Under the pieces are notes generated by a model. The model was given only the letters and a program-made list of their open reading frames with translations. It did not search any database and was not told the DNA's origin. Shown here one piece after another: positions 20,951 through 29,577 of a stretch of 64,000 nucleotides of DNA (position 1 is the first letter of the stretch; each line of letters opens with the position of its first letter). Both the position numbers and the translations under genes were made by a program. Origin of the DNA: JACMLC01 sp963720235. Its GTDB lineage: Bacteria; Acidobacteriota; Blastocatellia; Pyrinomonadales; Pyrinomonadaceae. The stretch covers positions 2,604,001 to 2,668,000 of the forward strand of contig OY970389.1 of assembly GCA_963720235.1 (NCBI GenBank). The letters are read 5' to 3'.

Positions 20951-23365
20951 ATGAAATTTCAAATCATTTATCGAGCCGCATTATTTATCGCGGCGACTCT
21001 TCTGCTAAATATTTTAGCACTGGCGCAGACGCGCGTCGGCACAATTCAGGGAACTGTCAAAGACCCTCAAGGAGCGGTTGTCGCGGGCGCGACGGTGACA
21101 CTCACGCAACCTGTGACGGGCTATCATCAATCCGCGCAGACTGATGCGCAGGGGATATTCAGGCTCGTCAATGTTCCATTCAACACTTACGCGGTGAAGG
21201 TTCAGGCAACAGGCTTTCAACCGTTAGAGCAATCCATTGATCTTAAAAGCGCGCTGCCCGTCAGTCTTGACCTGACGCTCTCGCTCGGTGCGATTTCGGA
21301 TGTAGTCAATGTCTCAGGCAACTCCGCTCTGGTCGAGCAGGACAAGACTACATCCGACACAGACATCGACCAGACATTGATTGAGAGACAGGCCGGGGCT
21401 GCGCCTTCGCGCGGCATCGAAGCCATCGTCGCTTCCGCGCCCGGCTTTGCGACGGATGATAACGGGCGTTTGCATCCGCGCGGCTCTGAATCGCAGGTGC
21501 AGTTTGTGATTGACGGAGTGCCTGTCACCGATAACATGTCTGCAATCTTTTCCACGAGTCTTGATGCGCGCACGCTTCGCACTGTGGAAGTTTTGACGGG
21601 CGGCATCCCTGCTGAGTTTGGAGACAAGCTGGCAGGCATCGTCAACGTCAATACACGTTCGGGCCTTGAAATGCCTACGCAGGGGAGCGTCACTTTTTCG
21701 GGCGGCAGCTTTTCGACTGGCGAAGTGAGCGCGGACTTTTCCACTCACACAGAGAAGTTCGGTTTCCTGACAAATCTTTCCGCGACCACTTCGCAAAGAT
21801 TCTTAGACCCGCCGACGATTGAAAACTTTCACAACTTCGGGCGCACCGGCAAAGGATTTATACGCGCAGATTATCATTTCGACGAAAACAATCTGGTGCG
21901 CGGCACGTTTCTTTTCGGCGGCTCGAATTTTCAAATCCCGAATCGCTTTGAACAAGAATTGGCGGGACAGGATCAGCGTCAGAGATTGCGCGATAGCTCG
22001 CAGTTCATCACCTACGAGCATGTTTTTTCGCCGACGACTCTGGGCCAATTCTCTTTCTTCAATCGCTACGGGACGGCGCGACTCCTGAGCAATCCGACAT
22101 CAACTCCCGTCGTAGCTTTTCAAGACCGCACGCTACAGAACTACGGCGGCGTGGTGGCAATCTCCATGACGCGCGGGATTCATAACATCAAGTTTGGCGG
22201 GCAATTCACGCGCACGCCCGTGCGTGAAGAGTTCACATTCTATCCGACTGTGCCTTTCCCTGATTTGACGGACGAGAACGGCAACGTGATTCCGAACCCG
22301 GTCAATGGTTTCAATGCCGCCAATCCGTTTGTCTTTCGCGGACAAAGGACAGGCCGCTCGTTCAGTTTCTATTTGCAGGATCACTTTTCGCCGTTTCGTA
22401 ATTTTACGATTGACGCGGGGCTGCGCTATGACAATTACAGGCTCGTCATCAAGGATGCTGCCTTTAGTCCGCGCATAGGCATCGCTTATTACATTCCGCG
22501 CACGCACACAACACTGCGCGCCTCTTACAATCGTCTCTTTCAGTATCCGCCCGTAGAGAATCTGTTGCTCGCCAGTTCTGAGGAAGCAGCCGCGCTCTCG
22601 CCGCTCGCAGTCGTGCAGGGGCAAACGGGCGTGCGGCCCATCCTGCCTGACAAGCAGCACGTCTATGAGGCAGGCATGCAGCAACAACTCTCGCGCTTCT
22701 TTCGCCTCAACCTGAGCGTCTATCAAAAACGCATCATAAACTTCGGTGACAAAGACCAGTTCTTTGACACAGGAGTGATTTTCCCGATTACTATTTCGTC
22801 CGGGCGCGTGACGGGAACGGAAGTGCGGCTTGAGTCTGCCGAAGTTTATGGCTTTCGCGGTTTTGTCTCTTATGCCAATGCGCGTGCATATGGAGTGACG
22901 CCTGTGAACGGCGGACTGTTTCTCGGTGAAGCTGTCGAGAGCCTGGATGAGCCGGGATTGATATTTGCCAATGACCATGACCAGCGCAACTCTGCTCAGT
23001 TTCAACTGAGCTACACGCATCATCGTTCGGGCATCTATGCAATTTTCGGAGGGCGTTACGATTCCGGCTATCCGACGGATGTCGAGCCGGGGACGACGCT
23101 CGCGGATTTTGTCGCGGAAGGTTTCGACCCGCGCCTTTACAACGAGATAGATTTTCAGCGCGGGCGCACGCGGCCACGCACCGTGCTCGACTTTTCCATC
23201 GGCGCGGATATTCTGCGAAACGAGAGAGCATCGCTCAATTTACAGTTTGATGTGCGCAATCTGACGAACGAGCTTTTTCTCTATAACTTTGAATCCGTCT
23301 TTAGCGGCACGCACATAGGCTATCCCAGACTTTTTAGCGGGCGCGTCTCCGTGCGTTTCAAATAA
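20951..23365 (+). CDS. TonB-dependent outer-membrane receptor
   Basis: Outer-membrane gated-channel receptor of 804 residues from the ATG at 20951, which has a signal peptide (FIAATLLLNILALAQ) and AGAGGT a few bases upstream. The longer frame to 20834 lacks these. Order: signal peptide, carboxypeptidase-regulatory-like beta-sandwich (GTIQGTVKDPQGAVVAGATV, typical of Acidobacteriota), plug domain (VQFVIDGVPVTDNMS), beta-barrel ending with an aromatic-positive residue (SVRFK). No TonB box substrate clue is clear. The upstream Cys/His-rich DUF2946-like gene hints at a metal or metal-complex substrate; this is inference. Confidence 0.92.
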   Translation: MKFQIIYRAALFIAATLLLNILALAQTRVGTIQGTVKDPQGAVVAGATVTLTQPVTGYHQSAQTDAQGIFRLVNVPFNTYAVKVQATGFQPLEQSIDLKSALPVSLDLTLSLGAISDVVNVSGNSALVEQDKTTSDTDIDQTLIERQAGAAPSRGIEAIVASAPGFATDDNGRLHPRGSESQVQFVIDGVPVTDNMSAIFSTSLDARTLRTVEVLTGGIPAEFGDKLAGIVNVNTRSGLEMPTQGSVTFSGGSFSTGEVSADFSTHTEKFGFLTNLSATTSQRFLDPPTIENFHNFGRTGKGFIRADYHFDENNLVRGTFLFGGSNFQIPNRFEQELAGQDQRQRLRDSSQFITYEHVFSPTTLGQFSFFNRYGTARLLSNPTSTPVVAFQDRTLQNYGGVVAISMTRGIHNIKFGGQFTRTPVREEFTFYPTVPFPDLTDENGNVIPNPVNGFNAANPFVFRGQRTGRSFSFYLQDHFSPFRNFTIDAGLRYDNYRLVIKDAAFSPRIGIAYYIPRTHTTLRASYNRLFQYPPVENLLLASSEEAAALSPLAVVQGQTGVRPILPDKQHVYEAGMQQQLSRFFRLNLSVYQKRIINFGDKDQFFDTGVIFPITISSGRVTGTEVRLESAEVYGFRGFVSYANARAYGVTPVNGGLFLGEAVESLDEPGLIFANDHDQRNSAQFQLSYTHHRSGIYAIFGGRYDSGYPTDVEPGTTLADFVAEGFDPRLYNEIDFQRGRTRPRTVLDFSIGADILRNERASLNLQFDVRNLTNELFLYNFESVFSGTHIGYPRLFSGRVSVRFK

Positions 23366-23382
23366 AAGAATTTTCGCCACAA

Positions 23383-23420
23383 AGGAATTTGAGATTTCAA
23401 ATCTCAAATCTCAAATTCCT
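23383..23420. repeat. Heptamer hairpin, family E (CAAATCT)
   Basis: AGGAATTTGAGATTT pairs with AAATCTCAAATTCCT, with an extra CAAATCT unit in the right arm. It begins 17 bases after the TonB receptor stop and could serve as its terminator. The unit recurs in the 16S-23S spacer and near 61111. Confidence 0.7.
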
Positions 23421-23585
23421 CTATGGTGAAACTCTACTTTCTTTGAACCTCTGGCGTTCCGCCAGCGTAATGATTTTATCGAGCAGAAAGTGCGGCGGCA
23501 GGGCGATGTAGCGTTGACAGGCCGCGCACGTGACAATAGAATTGGTTTTGCTGTTCGCCTTCCGTTTCCGGGCTGTGGCCTTCAT
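23421..23585 (-). CDS. Possible 54-residue CxxC microprotein
   Basis: A short minus-strand frame beginning MKATARKRKANSKTNSIVTC and containing VTCAACQRYIALPPHFLLDK. The basic N-terminus, a CxxC pair and an amphipathic C-terminus look protein-like. However, there is no clear Shine-Dalgarno, and a consensus promoter for the opposite strand lies inside it. It starts immediately beside the family E hairpin's far edge and is divergent from the next microprotein. No family recognised. Confidence 0.3.
   Translation of the reverse strand: MKATARKRKANSKTNSIVTCAACQRYIALPPHFLLDKIITLAERQRFKESRVSP
23514..23542 (+). promoter_or_regulatory. Sigma-70 promoter for the second VWFA unit
   Basis: TTGACA (23514-23519), 17-base spacer, TAGAAT (23537-23542) on the plus strand. 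Predicted start near 23549, giving a leader that includes the 25-residue ORF before the VWFA gene at 23696. Confidence 0.65.
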
Positions 23586-23602
23586 TCATAAGGAATTTGA
23601 TT

Positions 23603-23680
23603 GTGAGCCTTGTCAAAATCATCATCATTACGCTCGCGCTCATCCTGAGCCTACTGCTGTTCGGGCGCTTCTTTTTCTAG
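23603..23680 (+). CDS. Possible 25-residue membrane microprotein
   Basis: GTG-started frame with AAGGA about 8 bases upstream, encoding an almost wholly hydrophobic peptide (begins MSLVKIIIITLALIL, ends FGRFFF). It is consistent with a single membrane helix. It lies between a consensus promoter (23514-23542) and the VWFA gene, 15 bases before the latter's start, so it would be translated first from that transcript. No homologue is known to me; it could be a leader peptide or a small membrane protein. Confidence 0.4.
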   Translation: MSLVKIIIITLALILSLLLFGRFFF

Positions 23681-23695
23681 TCAGCACCCGTCGGC

Positions 23696-24763
23696 ATGAT
23701 TCTTTCCCAGAAAGCTGAACCGGGCCTGTCTTCCCGCCGCGCTCGCGTCCCGTTGCTTTTATCAAATCTTTTTCTCGTCTCTTTATTACTGAGCTTCCCT
23801 GTCAATCTTTTTGGACAGGATGATTCGGACATAGAGGTCGAGCGCATCATTACAAATCTTGTGACGGTGCCTGCGTATGTCACGGATGAGAAGGGCCGTC
23901 GCATCAAGAATCTGACAGCGACGGATTTCGAGCTGCGCGATGACGGGCAGGTGGCGCGAATCGAATATCTGGCTACTGGCACAGAGCGTGTCGCATTAGT
24001 CTTTGCGCTTGATGCTTCCGGCAGCACGCGAGAGATTATCAAGCAGCAACGCGAGACGGCTCTTACGCTCTTCTCGCGTTTTGGGCGTGGCTCTGAGGTC
24101 GCAGTCATACGATTCATGGAGCAAGCGGAACTGGCCGCTCCGTTTTCCGATAAGCAGGAAAATGCTCTCTCGGCTTTTGACCTTCCAGCGGTTCGCAATC
24201 GCCGGACAGCTATCTTTGATGCAGCCCTCAACGCTGTCCGTGCCTTTGATATGCGCGCGCCCGATTTAGCAGAGCGGCGGATAATTATTTTAATCAGCGA
24301 TGGCCTGGACACTGTCAGTTCTGTGCGCCCGCGACTTGTGATTGAAGAAGCGCAGAAGCGCGGCGTCTCGCTGTACGCGATTCATCTGCCGCTCTACACT
24401 GTGAGCGATGGAAAGCTGCGCCCGCGTGCGGCGACCAAAGGATTTCGAGATTTGGCGGAACAGACCGGCGGGCGATATTTTCTCGCGGGAGATGCGCGGT
24501 CTGCGCTGAATCCTGAATCGGCAGTTGACCTCTCGCAGATTCTGCAAGCCATCGAAGAAGATTTACAGGGGCAATATGTGTTTGGCTATTATCCACCGGG
24601 CGACGAGCGTGACGGACGTTTTCATCGCATTGATTTACGATTAACAGCAAAGGACAAACGAAAGCTTCGCGTCAGACTGCTCCGCGAAGGCTACACGTTA
24701 AAAAAGTCTGGAGTCTCAGAGTCTGGAGTCATGAGTCTTAAGAAAAAAGCTTTTGACTCATGA
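23696..24763 (+). CDS. VWFA-related secreted protein
   Basis: Intact member of the acidobacterial VWFA-related family, 355 residues. The N-terminal signal anchor lies at about residues 18-40 (LLLSNLFLVSLLLSFPVNLF). The lead-in is IITNLVTVPAYVTDEKGRRI. The VWA domain has a complete MIDAS DASGS at residues 106-110, so metal-dependent ligand binding is plausible, unlike the paralogue at 79-2260. The last 20 residues (KKSGVSESGVMSLKKKAFDS) are translated from the left arm of a family A hairpin. Extracytoplasmic, ligand unknown. Confidence 0.88.
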   Translation: MILSQKAEPGLSSRRARVPLLLSNLFLVSLLLSFPVNLFGQDDSDIEVERIITNLVTVPAYVTDEKGRRIKNLTATDFELRDDGQVARIEYLATGTERVALVFALDASGSTREIIKQQRETALTLFSRFGRGSEVAVIRFMEQAELAAPFSDKQENALSAFDLPAVRNRRTAIFDAALNAVRAFDMRAPDLAERRIIILISDGLDTVSSVRPRLVIEEAQKRGVSLYAIHLPLYTVSDGKLRPRAATKGFRDLAEQTGGRYFLAGDARSALNPESAVDLSQILQAIEEDLQGQYVFGYYPPGDERDGRFHRIDLRLTAKDKRKLRVRLLREGYTLKKSGVSESGVMSLKKKAFDS

Positions 24764-24788
24764 CTCCAGATTCTGAGACTCCAGACTT
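24704..24788. repeat. Heptamer-armed hairpin, family A, overlapping a coding end
   Basis: Arms of about 34 bp (24704-24737 and 24755-24788) are complementary with a single mismatch: AGTCTGG, AGTCTCA, AGTCTGG, AGTCATG units. The left arm and loop encode the C-terminus of the VWFA protein. The right arm ends 9 bases before the purH start and abuts its A-rich leader. Confidence 0.9.
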
Positions 24789-24797
24789 AAAAAAAAT

Positions 24798-26399
24798 ATG
24801 AGTGAACAAAACAGAGAAGGACAGCGCAGAGTCAAACGCGCGCTGGTCAGCGTGTCTGACAAGACAGGGATTGTCGAGTTTGCGCGCGAGTTGAAACGAT
24901 TCGAGGTCGAGATAATCAGCACTGGCGGAACCGCAAAGACTCTGCGCGAGGCTGAAATAGAGGTGCGCGATATTTCTGATGTGACAGGTTTTCCAGAGAT
25001 GATGGATGGCCGCGTGAAGACTCTGCACCCGCGCATACACGGCGGGCTGCTGGCCCTGCGTGACAACGAAGCTCACACGGCTGCGATGCTTGAGCATGGC
25101 ATCGAAGCGATTGATATGGTCGTCGTCAATCTCTATCCATTCCAACAAACCATCGCGCGCGAAGGCGTGACGATTGAAGAAGCGATTGAGCAGATAGACA
25201 TCGGCGGCCCCTCTATGATTCGCTCTGCGGCCAAGAATTTCAGGGACGTGGCAGTCGTCGTCAGTCCTGATGTTTATGATTTAGTCTTGCAGGAGTTGAG
25301 AGAAAATGACGGCGCGCTTTCATCCGGCCTGCGCCGCGAGTTGGCTGTGATGGCCTTCGCGGAAACGTCTGGATACGACGATGCCATCTTTGAATACTTG
25401 GACGAGTTGGAAAGTGAAGAAGAGCAAGAGATAACATCGGATACTCTGCTGGATAATGACGCGCTCATTTTGACCAAGACTTCGGATTTGCGTTATGGAG
25501 AGAATCCGCATCAGCAGGCCGCGCTCTATCAAGTTGATAATCCTTTTCGGACGGCTGAAGGCTCTGGCATCGCGCAGGCGGAACTGCTCGGCGGCAAGGA
25601 GATGTCTTACAACAATTATGTTGACGCGGATGCAGCCTGGCAGCTTGTCTCTGATTTTGACGAGACGGCCTGCGCGATTATCAAGCACACGAATCCGGCT
25701 GGCGTGGGTCTTGGAGATTCGCCCGAAAAAGCTTACAGGCTTGCTCTGGCGACTGACCCTGTTTCGGCTTTCGGAGGCATCGTCGCTTTCAACCAGAAAA
25801 TTGACGAAGCTGCGGCGCGTGCCTTGACGGAGATTTTTACGGAGGTCGTCATCGCGCCGGATTATGAAGAGGATGCCCTTGCAACTTTGCGCGCGAAGAA
25901 GAATTTGCGCGTCCTGCGTGTGGGCCAGACGCAGAGAGATGCAGGACTTGAATACAAGCAGATTTCCGGCGGGATGCTGGTGCAGACGCGCGACGCGCAT
26001 CGCTTGACGCGAGACATGCTGAAAGTCGTCACGCGCCGCGAGCCGACTGAGGAAGAGATACGCGCGATGCTCTTCGCCTGGATGGTGTGCAAGCATACGA
26101 AGTCGAATGCGATTGTTTATGCACGTGTGGGCCAGACGGTCGGAGTCGGCGCGGGGCAGATGTCGCGCGTGGATTCGGTCAAGATAGGAGCGATGCGCGC
26201 ACAGCTTCCGCTTCATGGCTCAGTTCTGGCGTCCGATGCCTTCTTCCCTTTCCGCGACGGAGTGGACGAGGCAGCGAAGCATGGCATCACTGCTATCATA
26301 GAGCCCGGCGGCTCTGTGCGTGATGAAGAAGTGATTGCCGCAGCAGACGAGCATGGCCTCGCAATGGTCTTTACGGGAGTGAGACATTTCAAGCACTGA
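24798..26399 (+). CDS. purH: Bifunctional AICAR transformylase / IMP cyclohydrolase
   Basis: Catalyses the last two steps of de novo IMP synthesis: formylation of AICAR by 10-formyl-THF, then ring closure. 533 residues, usual length. The N-terminal MGS-like cyclohydrolase domain shows SVSDKTGIVEFA and IISTGGTAKTL. The transformylase domain shows RYGENPHQQAALY and the catalytic KHTNPAGVG. Cytosolic. It lies alone between two family A hairpins, with the start 9 bases after the upstream arm, so any ribosome-binding site is compressed (poly-A region, no strong Shine-Dalgarno). Confidence 0.97.
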   Translation: MSEQNREGQRRVKRALVSVSDKTGIVEFARELKRFEVEIISTGGTAKTLREAEIEVRDISDVTGFPEMMDGRVKTLHPRIHGGLLALRDNEAHTAAMLEHGIEAIDMVVVNLYPFQQTIAREGVTIEEAIEQIDIGGPSMIRSAAKNFRDVAVVVSPDVYDLVLQELRENDGALSSGLRRELAVMAFAETSGYDDAIFEYLDELESEEEQEITSDTLLDNDALILTKTSDLRYGENPHQQAALYQVDNPFRTAEGSGIAQAELLGGKEMSYNNYVDADAAWQLVSDFDETACAIIKHTNPAGVGLGDSPEKAYRLALATDPVSAFGGIVAFNQKIDEAAARALTEIFTEVVIAPDYEEDALATLRAKKNLRVLRVGQTQRDAGLEYKQISGGMLVQTRDAHRLTRDMLKVVTRREPTEEEIRAMLFAWMVCKHTKSNAIVYARVGQTVGVGAGQMSRVDSVKIGAMRAQLPLHGSVLASDAFFPFRDGVDEAAKHGITAIIEPGGSVRDEEVIAAADEHGLAMVFTGVRHFKH

Positions 26400-26404
26400 A
26401 AATA

Positions 26405-26479
26405 AGTCAAGAGTCTGGAGTCAAGAGTCTGGAGTCAAAGACAATAGCGGCTTTATCTTTTGGCTCCAGACTCTTGACT
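26405..26479. repeat. Heptamer-armed hairpin, family A, after purH
   Basis: The left arm reads AGTCAAG AGTCTGG AGTCAAG AGTCTGG AGTCAAA in strict 7-base phase. The right arm (from about 26455) is the complement TTTTGGCTCCAGACTCTTGA. It begins 5 bases after the purH stop. Possible terminator or mRNA 3' end stabiliser. Confidence 0.85.
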
Positions 26480-26559
26480 GTTCTTTGATTGCTGAGAACT
26501 GGCAGCTTCCTTATAATCTTCTGGCCGCGAATAATTTTTAGAACAAGGAAAAAATAGAG

Positions 26560-27543
26560 ATGTCAGAAAATGAGTCCATACTGAACGGTGGCAATGGTGA
26601 ATCAATCCGCTGTCGCTATTGCGGGCAACGAAACAATGTCCGCGCGGATGTCGGCGCGGCGCGCTGCGGGCGATGTCGCCTGCTTCTGTCGGATGCGCCG
26701 CATAAAAAGTTTGCAGACCTAGACAAGGACGACTACATACATCCGGCGGACAGCCGCTCACTCGCAGCCCTGCGAGCGATACCCGGCATGGACAAGGCAG
26801 TCACCAAGCTCTTGAACCTCACAGGCGAGCCGGCGATTAATGTCACCTTTATGGCGAGCGCAGTGAAGGTGACGTCGAAGCAATGCCCCGACCTGCATGC
26901 CAAGCTTCAGGTCGCCTGCACAACGCTCGGCGTGGACATGCCAGACCTCTACGTGTGGCAGTCGCCGATTGTCAACGCTTTCACCTACGGAGTTGACCGC
27001 ACAATCATCGTTCTCTTTTCCGGCCTGCTCGAACGTCTGACGGATGAAGAAGTGCTCGCCGTCATCGCGCACGAGGTCGGCCACATACACGCAGAGCATG
27101 TGCTCTATCTGACTGTGGCGCGGATTCTCCAACTGATTGCCGAAGGCGCAGTCCGTGCGGCCCCGATTCACAATCTGGTCACGCAGCTCATCTCTATGTC
27201 AATGGAGGCGGCCTTGAAGGCTTGGATGCGCCGCGCAGAGCTTTCGTGCGACCGCGCGGCCCTGCTCGTCACGCAAGACCCGCACGTCATCGGGCGCACG
27301 ATGATGAAACTGGCGGGCGGCACGTTTGCTTCCAAGATTGACTATGAACAATTTCTTGAGCAGGCGCGCGACTTTCAGAAAAATTATGACGATAAGGCTT
27401 TAGACCGTTTCTGGGCCGATATAATCAACTCCGGCCAGACGCATCCCTTCCCTGTCTGGCGCGTCTCTGAGATTCTACAGTGGGTCGAGAGCGGCGAGTA
27501 TAAAGCCTTGATGGACGGAGAGCCGCAGATCGCGGCGGCTTAA
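26560..27543 (+). CDS. M48-family metallopeptidase with N-terminal zinc ribbon
   Basis: Zinc endopeptidase of the HtpX/Ste24 class, 327 residues. A treble CxxC zinc ribbon (C18, C21, C36, C39) precedes the peptidase domain. The domain shows HEVGH at residues 171-175 (VIAHEVGHIHAEH) and the downstream Glu in AELSCDRAAL. It has no signal peptide and only weakly hydrophobic segments, so it is probably cytosolic or membrane-associated from inside. The ribbon fusion is uncommon relative to HtpX. Start supported by AAGGA 13 bases upstream. Substrates unknown; quality control is the usual role of the family. Confidence 0.9.
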   Translation: MSENESILNGGNGESIRCRYCGQRNNVRADVGAARCGRCRLLLSDAPHKKFADLDKDDYIHPADSRSLAALRAIPGMDKAVTKLLNLTGEPAINVTFMASAVKVTSKQCPDLHAKLQVACTTLGVDMPDLYVWQSPIVNAFTYGVDRTIIVLFSGLLERLTDEEVLAVIAHEVGHIHAEHVLYLTVARILQLIAEGAVRAAPIHNLVTQLISMSMEAALKAWMRRAELSCDRAALLVTQDPHVIGRTMMKLAGGTFASKIDYEQFLEQARDFQKNYDDKALDRFWADIINSGQTHPFPVWRVSEILQWVESGEYKALMDGEPQIAAA

Positions 27544-27558
27544 AAGAGGTAGCTAAAT

Positions 27559-27948
27559 ATGAGAGGTTGTTACTGGCTCAAAGGCTTGATGATTATTTTG
27601 GTGCTAGCATCTCCCATGGTGGCCCAAAAGAAAGACTGCCCGCCGTATAACCCTGAGAGCAAAATTTACAGGCCCAAGGAGGTGGACAAGAAAGCGCATA
27701 TTACAAGAAAGCCAAGCCCCGACTTTACCGAAGAGGCGCGGCGCAATGGGACGAGTGGGACAGTAGTTATCCAACTTGTACTTGCTGCTAATGGAGAGGT
27801 CACAAATATTAGAACAGTCTCCCGCCTGCCGCATGGATTAACAGAGCAGGCCATCAAGGCTGCGCATCAGATAAAATTCAGACCGGCGATAAAAAACGAC
27901 TGCCCTGTCTCTCAATACTTGCGCATCGAATACAACTTTGGCAGATAG
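27559..27948 (+). CDS. TonB C-terminal domain protein
   Basis: A 129-residue secreted or membrane-anchored protein: N-terminal hydrophobic segment (LMIILVLASPMVAQ) and a TonB-C domain (PDFTEEARRNGTSGTVVIQL, LPHGLTEQAIKAAHQIKFRP). It lacks the Pro-rich periplasmic linker of true TonB, so it may be a stand-alone domain rather than the energy transducer. It lies 15 bases after the M48 gene with AGAGGT upstream, probably one operon. Confidence 0.85.
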   Translation: MRGCYWLKGLMIILVLASPMVAQKKDCPPYNPESKIYRPKEVDKKAHITRKPSPDFTEEARRNGTSGTVVIQLVLAANGEVTNIRTVSRLPHGLTEQAIKAAHQIKFRPAIKNDCPVSQYLRIEYNFGR

Positions 27949-27990
27949 TGCGGCGGCTTTGGAACTTTTCCGACTAAAGGAAATCTCCCC

Positions 27991-28752
27991 ATGCTACAAA
28001 ACAAATTCGGCATCATCTTCGGTGTCGCCAATAAGCGCAGTATCGCGTGGGCCACAGCGCAGGCTTTGAGCGAAGCGGGCGCGCGGCTGGCTTTTACATA
28101 TCAGGGCGAGCGGCTGAAAGAGAATGTAGAATCTCTGACACGCGAGATGGAAGGCACGCTCATACTGCCTTGCGATGTGACGAAGCAGGAAGAAGTGGAC
28201 GAGACTTTCAAGCGCGTCGGTGAAGAGTTCGGGCGGCTCGACATACTCGTCCACAGCATTGCTTACGCGCCGAAGGAAGAGCTTGAAGGCGAGTTTGTTG
28301 ACACCACGCGCGAAGGTTTCCTGACCGCTCTTGAAGTCAGCGCATACTCTTTGTGCCAGCTTGCGCACGCGGCTGTTCCTTTGATGACTGACGGCGGCAG
28401 CATTGTTTCGATGAGCTACTATGGCGCAGAAAAGGTTGTGCAGAATTACAATGTGATGGGCGTGGCAAAGGCCGCGCTCGAATCGAGCACGCGCTATCTG
28501 GCTGCGGATTTGGGCAAGCGCAACATACGTGTCAACGCCATCAGCGCGGGGCCGCTCAACACACTCTCTGCGCGCGGCGTGTCCAACATGGGACTGATGC
28601 TCAAACATCACGCAGAGCGCGCTCCGCTTGGCCGCAATGTAGAGGCGCGCGAGGTCGGCAACGCCGCTCTCTTTCTGTGCAGCCCTATGGCTTCAGGCAT
28701 CACTGGCGAAGTCCTGCACGTTGACTGCGGCTACAACATCATGGCCTTTTAA
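27991..28752 (+). CDS. fabI: Enoyl-[acyl-carrier-protein] reductase (NADH)
   Basis: Last reductive step of each fatty-acid elongation cycle, NADH-dependent. 253 residues. The N-terminal nucleotide-binding region is GVANKRSIAW. The catalytic Tyr153 and Lys160 lie in YNVMGVAK, and the flanking Tyr pair in SYYGAEK matches E. coli Y146. The sequence is typical FabI and therefore the likely triclosan target. AAGGAAA precedes the start. A family A hairpin begins at its stop codon. Confidence 0.95.
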   Translation: MLQNKFGIIFGVANKRSIAWATAQALSEAGARLAFTYQGERLKENVESLTREMEGTLILPCDVTKQEEVDETFKRVGEEFGRLDILVHSIAYAPKEELEGEFVDTTREGFLTALEVSAYSLCQLAHAAVPLMTDGGSIVSMSYYGAEKVVQNYNVMGVAKAALESSTRYLAADLGKRNIRVNAISAGPLNTLSARGVSNMGLMLKHHAERAPLGRNVEAREVGNAALFLCSPMASGITGEVLHVDCGYNIMAF

Positions 28753-28830
28753 AGTCTGGAGTCTGAAAGTCTGGAGTCGAGAGTCATAACGCTTTCGACT
28801 CCAGACTTCAGACTCCAGACTCCAGACTTT
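28751..28830. repeat. Heptamer-armed hairpin, family A, between fabI and the LOG gene
   Basis: Left arm AGTCTGG AGTCTGA A AGTCTGG AGTCGAG; right arm (from 28791) complementary with one additional heptamer, so the arms differ in repeat number. It fills the gap completely: from the fabI stop to 4 bases before the next start, leaving no room for a normal Shine-Dalgarno sequence. Confidence 0.88.
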
Positions 28831-28833
28831 TAT

Positions 28834-29577
28834 ATGGCTGATACAGACGCTAAAGACCATCTCACAGCGCAGGTCACGCAGGACGAGCAGCTTCTGCAAA
28901 CTCCGAAGCAGGACGAGTTCACGCACACTGATACGTGGCGCGTCTTTCGCATCATGGGAGAATTTGTCGAAGGCTTTGACGAGCTTGCGACCATCACGCG
29001 CGGAGTTTCCATCTTCGGCTCGGCGCGCATCAAGCCGGAGCATCCGCAATACAAAGCCGCGCAGGAGACAGCCGCGCTTCTTTCAAAAGCAGGATTTACG
29101 ATTATCACCGGCGGCGGGCCGGGCGTGATGGAGGCGGCCAATCGCGGAGCGTTTGAGGCTGGCGGCATCTCCATCGGCTGCAATATCGAGTTGCCTTTCG
29201 AGCAGGCTCCCAATCCTTACCAGACGCGCTCGCTGAGTTTCAAATACTTCTTCGTGCGCAAGACCATGTTCGTCAAATACAGCACGGCCTTCATCATCTT
29301 CCCCGGCGGCTTCGGCACGCTCGACGAATTTTTTGAATCGCTGACACTGATTCAAACACGCAAGATAAAAAACTTTCCCGTCGTCCTCTTCGGCACGGAG
29401 TATTGGAGCGGAATGATTAAGTGGCTTGAGAGCACAATGCTCACGGAGAAGATGATTTCCGAAGCAGACTTTCGCTTGCTACATTGCACGGATTCGCCGG
29501 CAGAAGTCGTGGAGATAATCTCAGCCAGTCAAGACTCTCTGCAAAAGCTGGATCACATTGTCTCTGATGATATTTAG
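28834..29577 (+). CDS. LOG-family protein (TIGR00730-like)
   Basis: Rossmann-fold protein of the lysine-decarboxylase-like/LOG family, 247 residues, with both signature motifs: GGGPGVMEAANRGA and PGGFGTLDE. Characterised members are nucleotide 5'-monophosphate phosphoribohydrolases (cytokinin-activating in plants; nucleotide salvage or (p)ppGpp binding in bacteria). The extra N-terminal 45 residues are hydrophilic. Its start directly follows a hairpin arm. It ends convergently with cutA, overlapping by 4 bases. Confidence 0.9.
   Translation: MADTDAKDHLTAQVTQDEQLLQTPKQDEFTHTDTWRVFRIMGEFVEGFDELATITRGVSIFGSARIKPEHPQYKAAQETAALLSKAGFTIITGGGPGVMEAANRGAFEAGGISIGCNIELPFEQAPNPYQTRSLSFKYFFVRKTMFVKYSTAFIIFPGGFGTLDEFFESLTLIQTRKIKNFPVVLFGTEYWSGMIKWLESTMLTEKMISEADFRLLHCTDSPAEVVEIISASQDSLQKLDHIVSDDI

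Noticed and set aside
22133..23023. 296-residue minus-strand frame
   Set aside because: Antisense to the TonB receptor barrel; no recognisable domain.
24704..28830. Repeated AGTCTGG stretches considered as a CRISPR array
   Set aside because: Units are contiguous 7-mers without unique spacers, arranged as inverted arms, and no cas genes are present.
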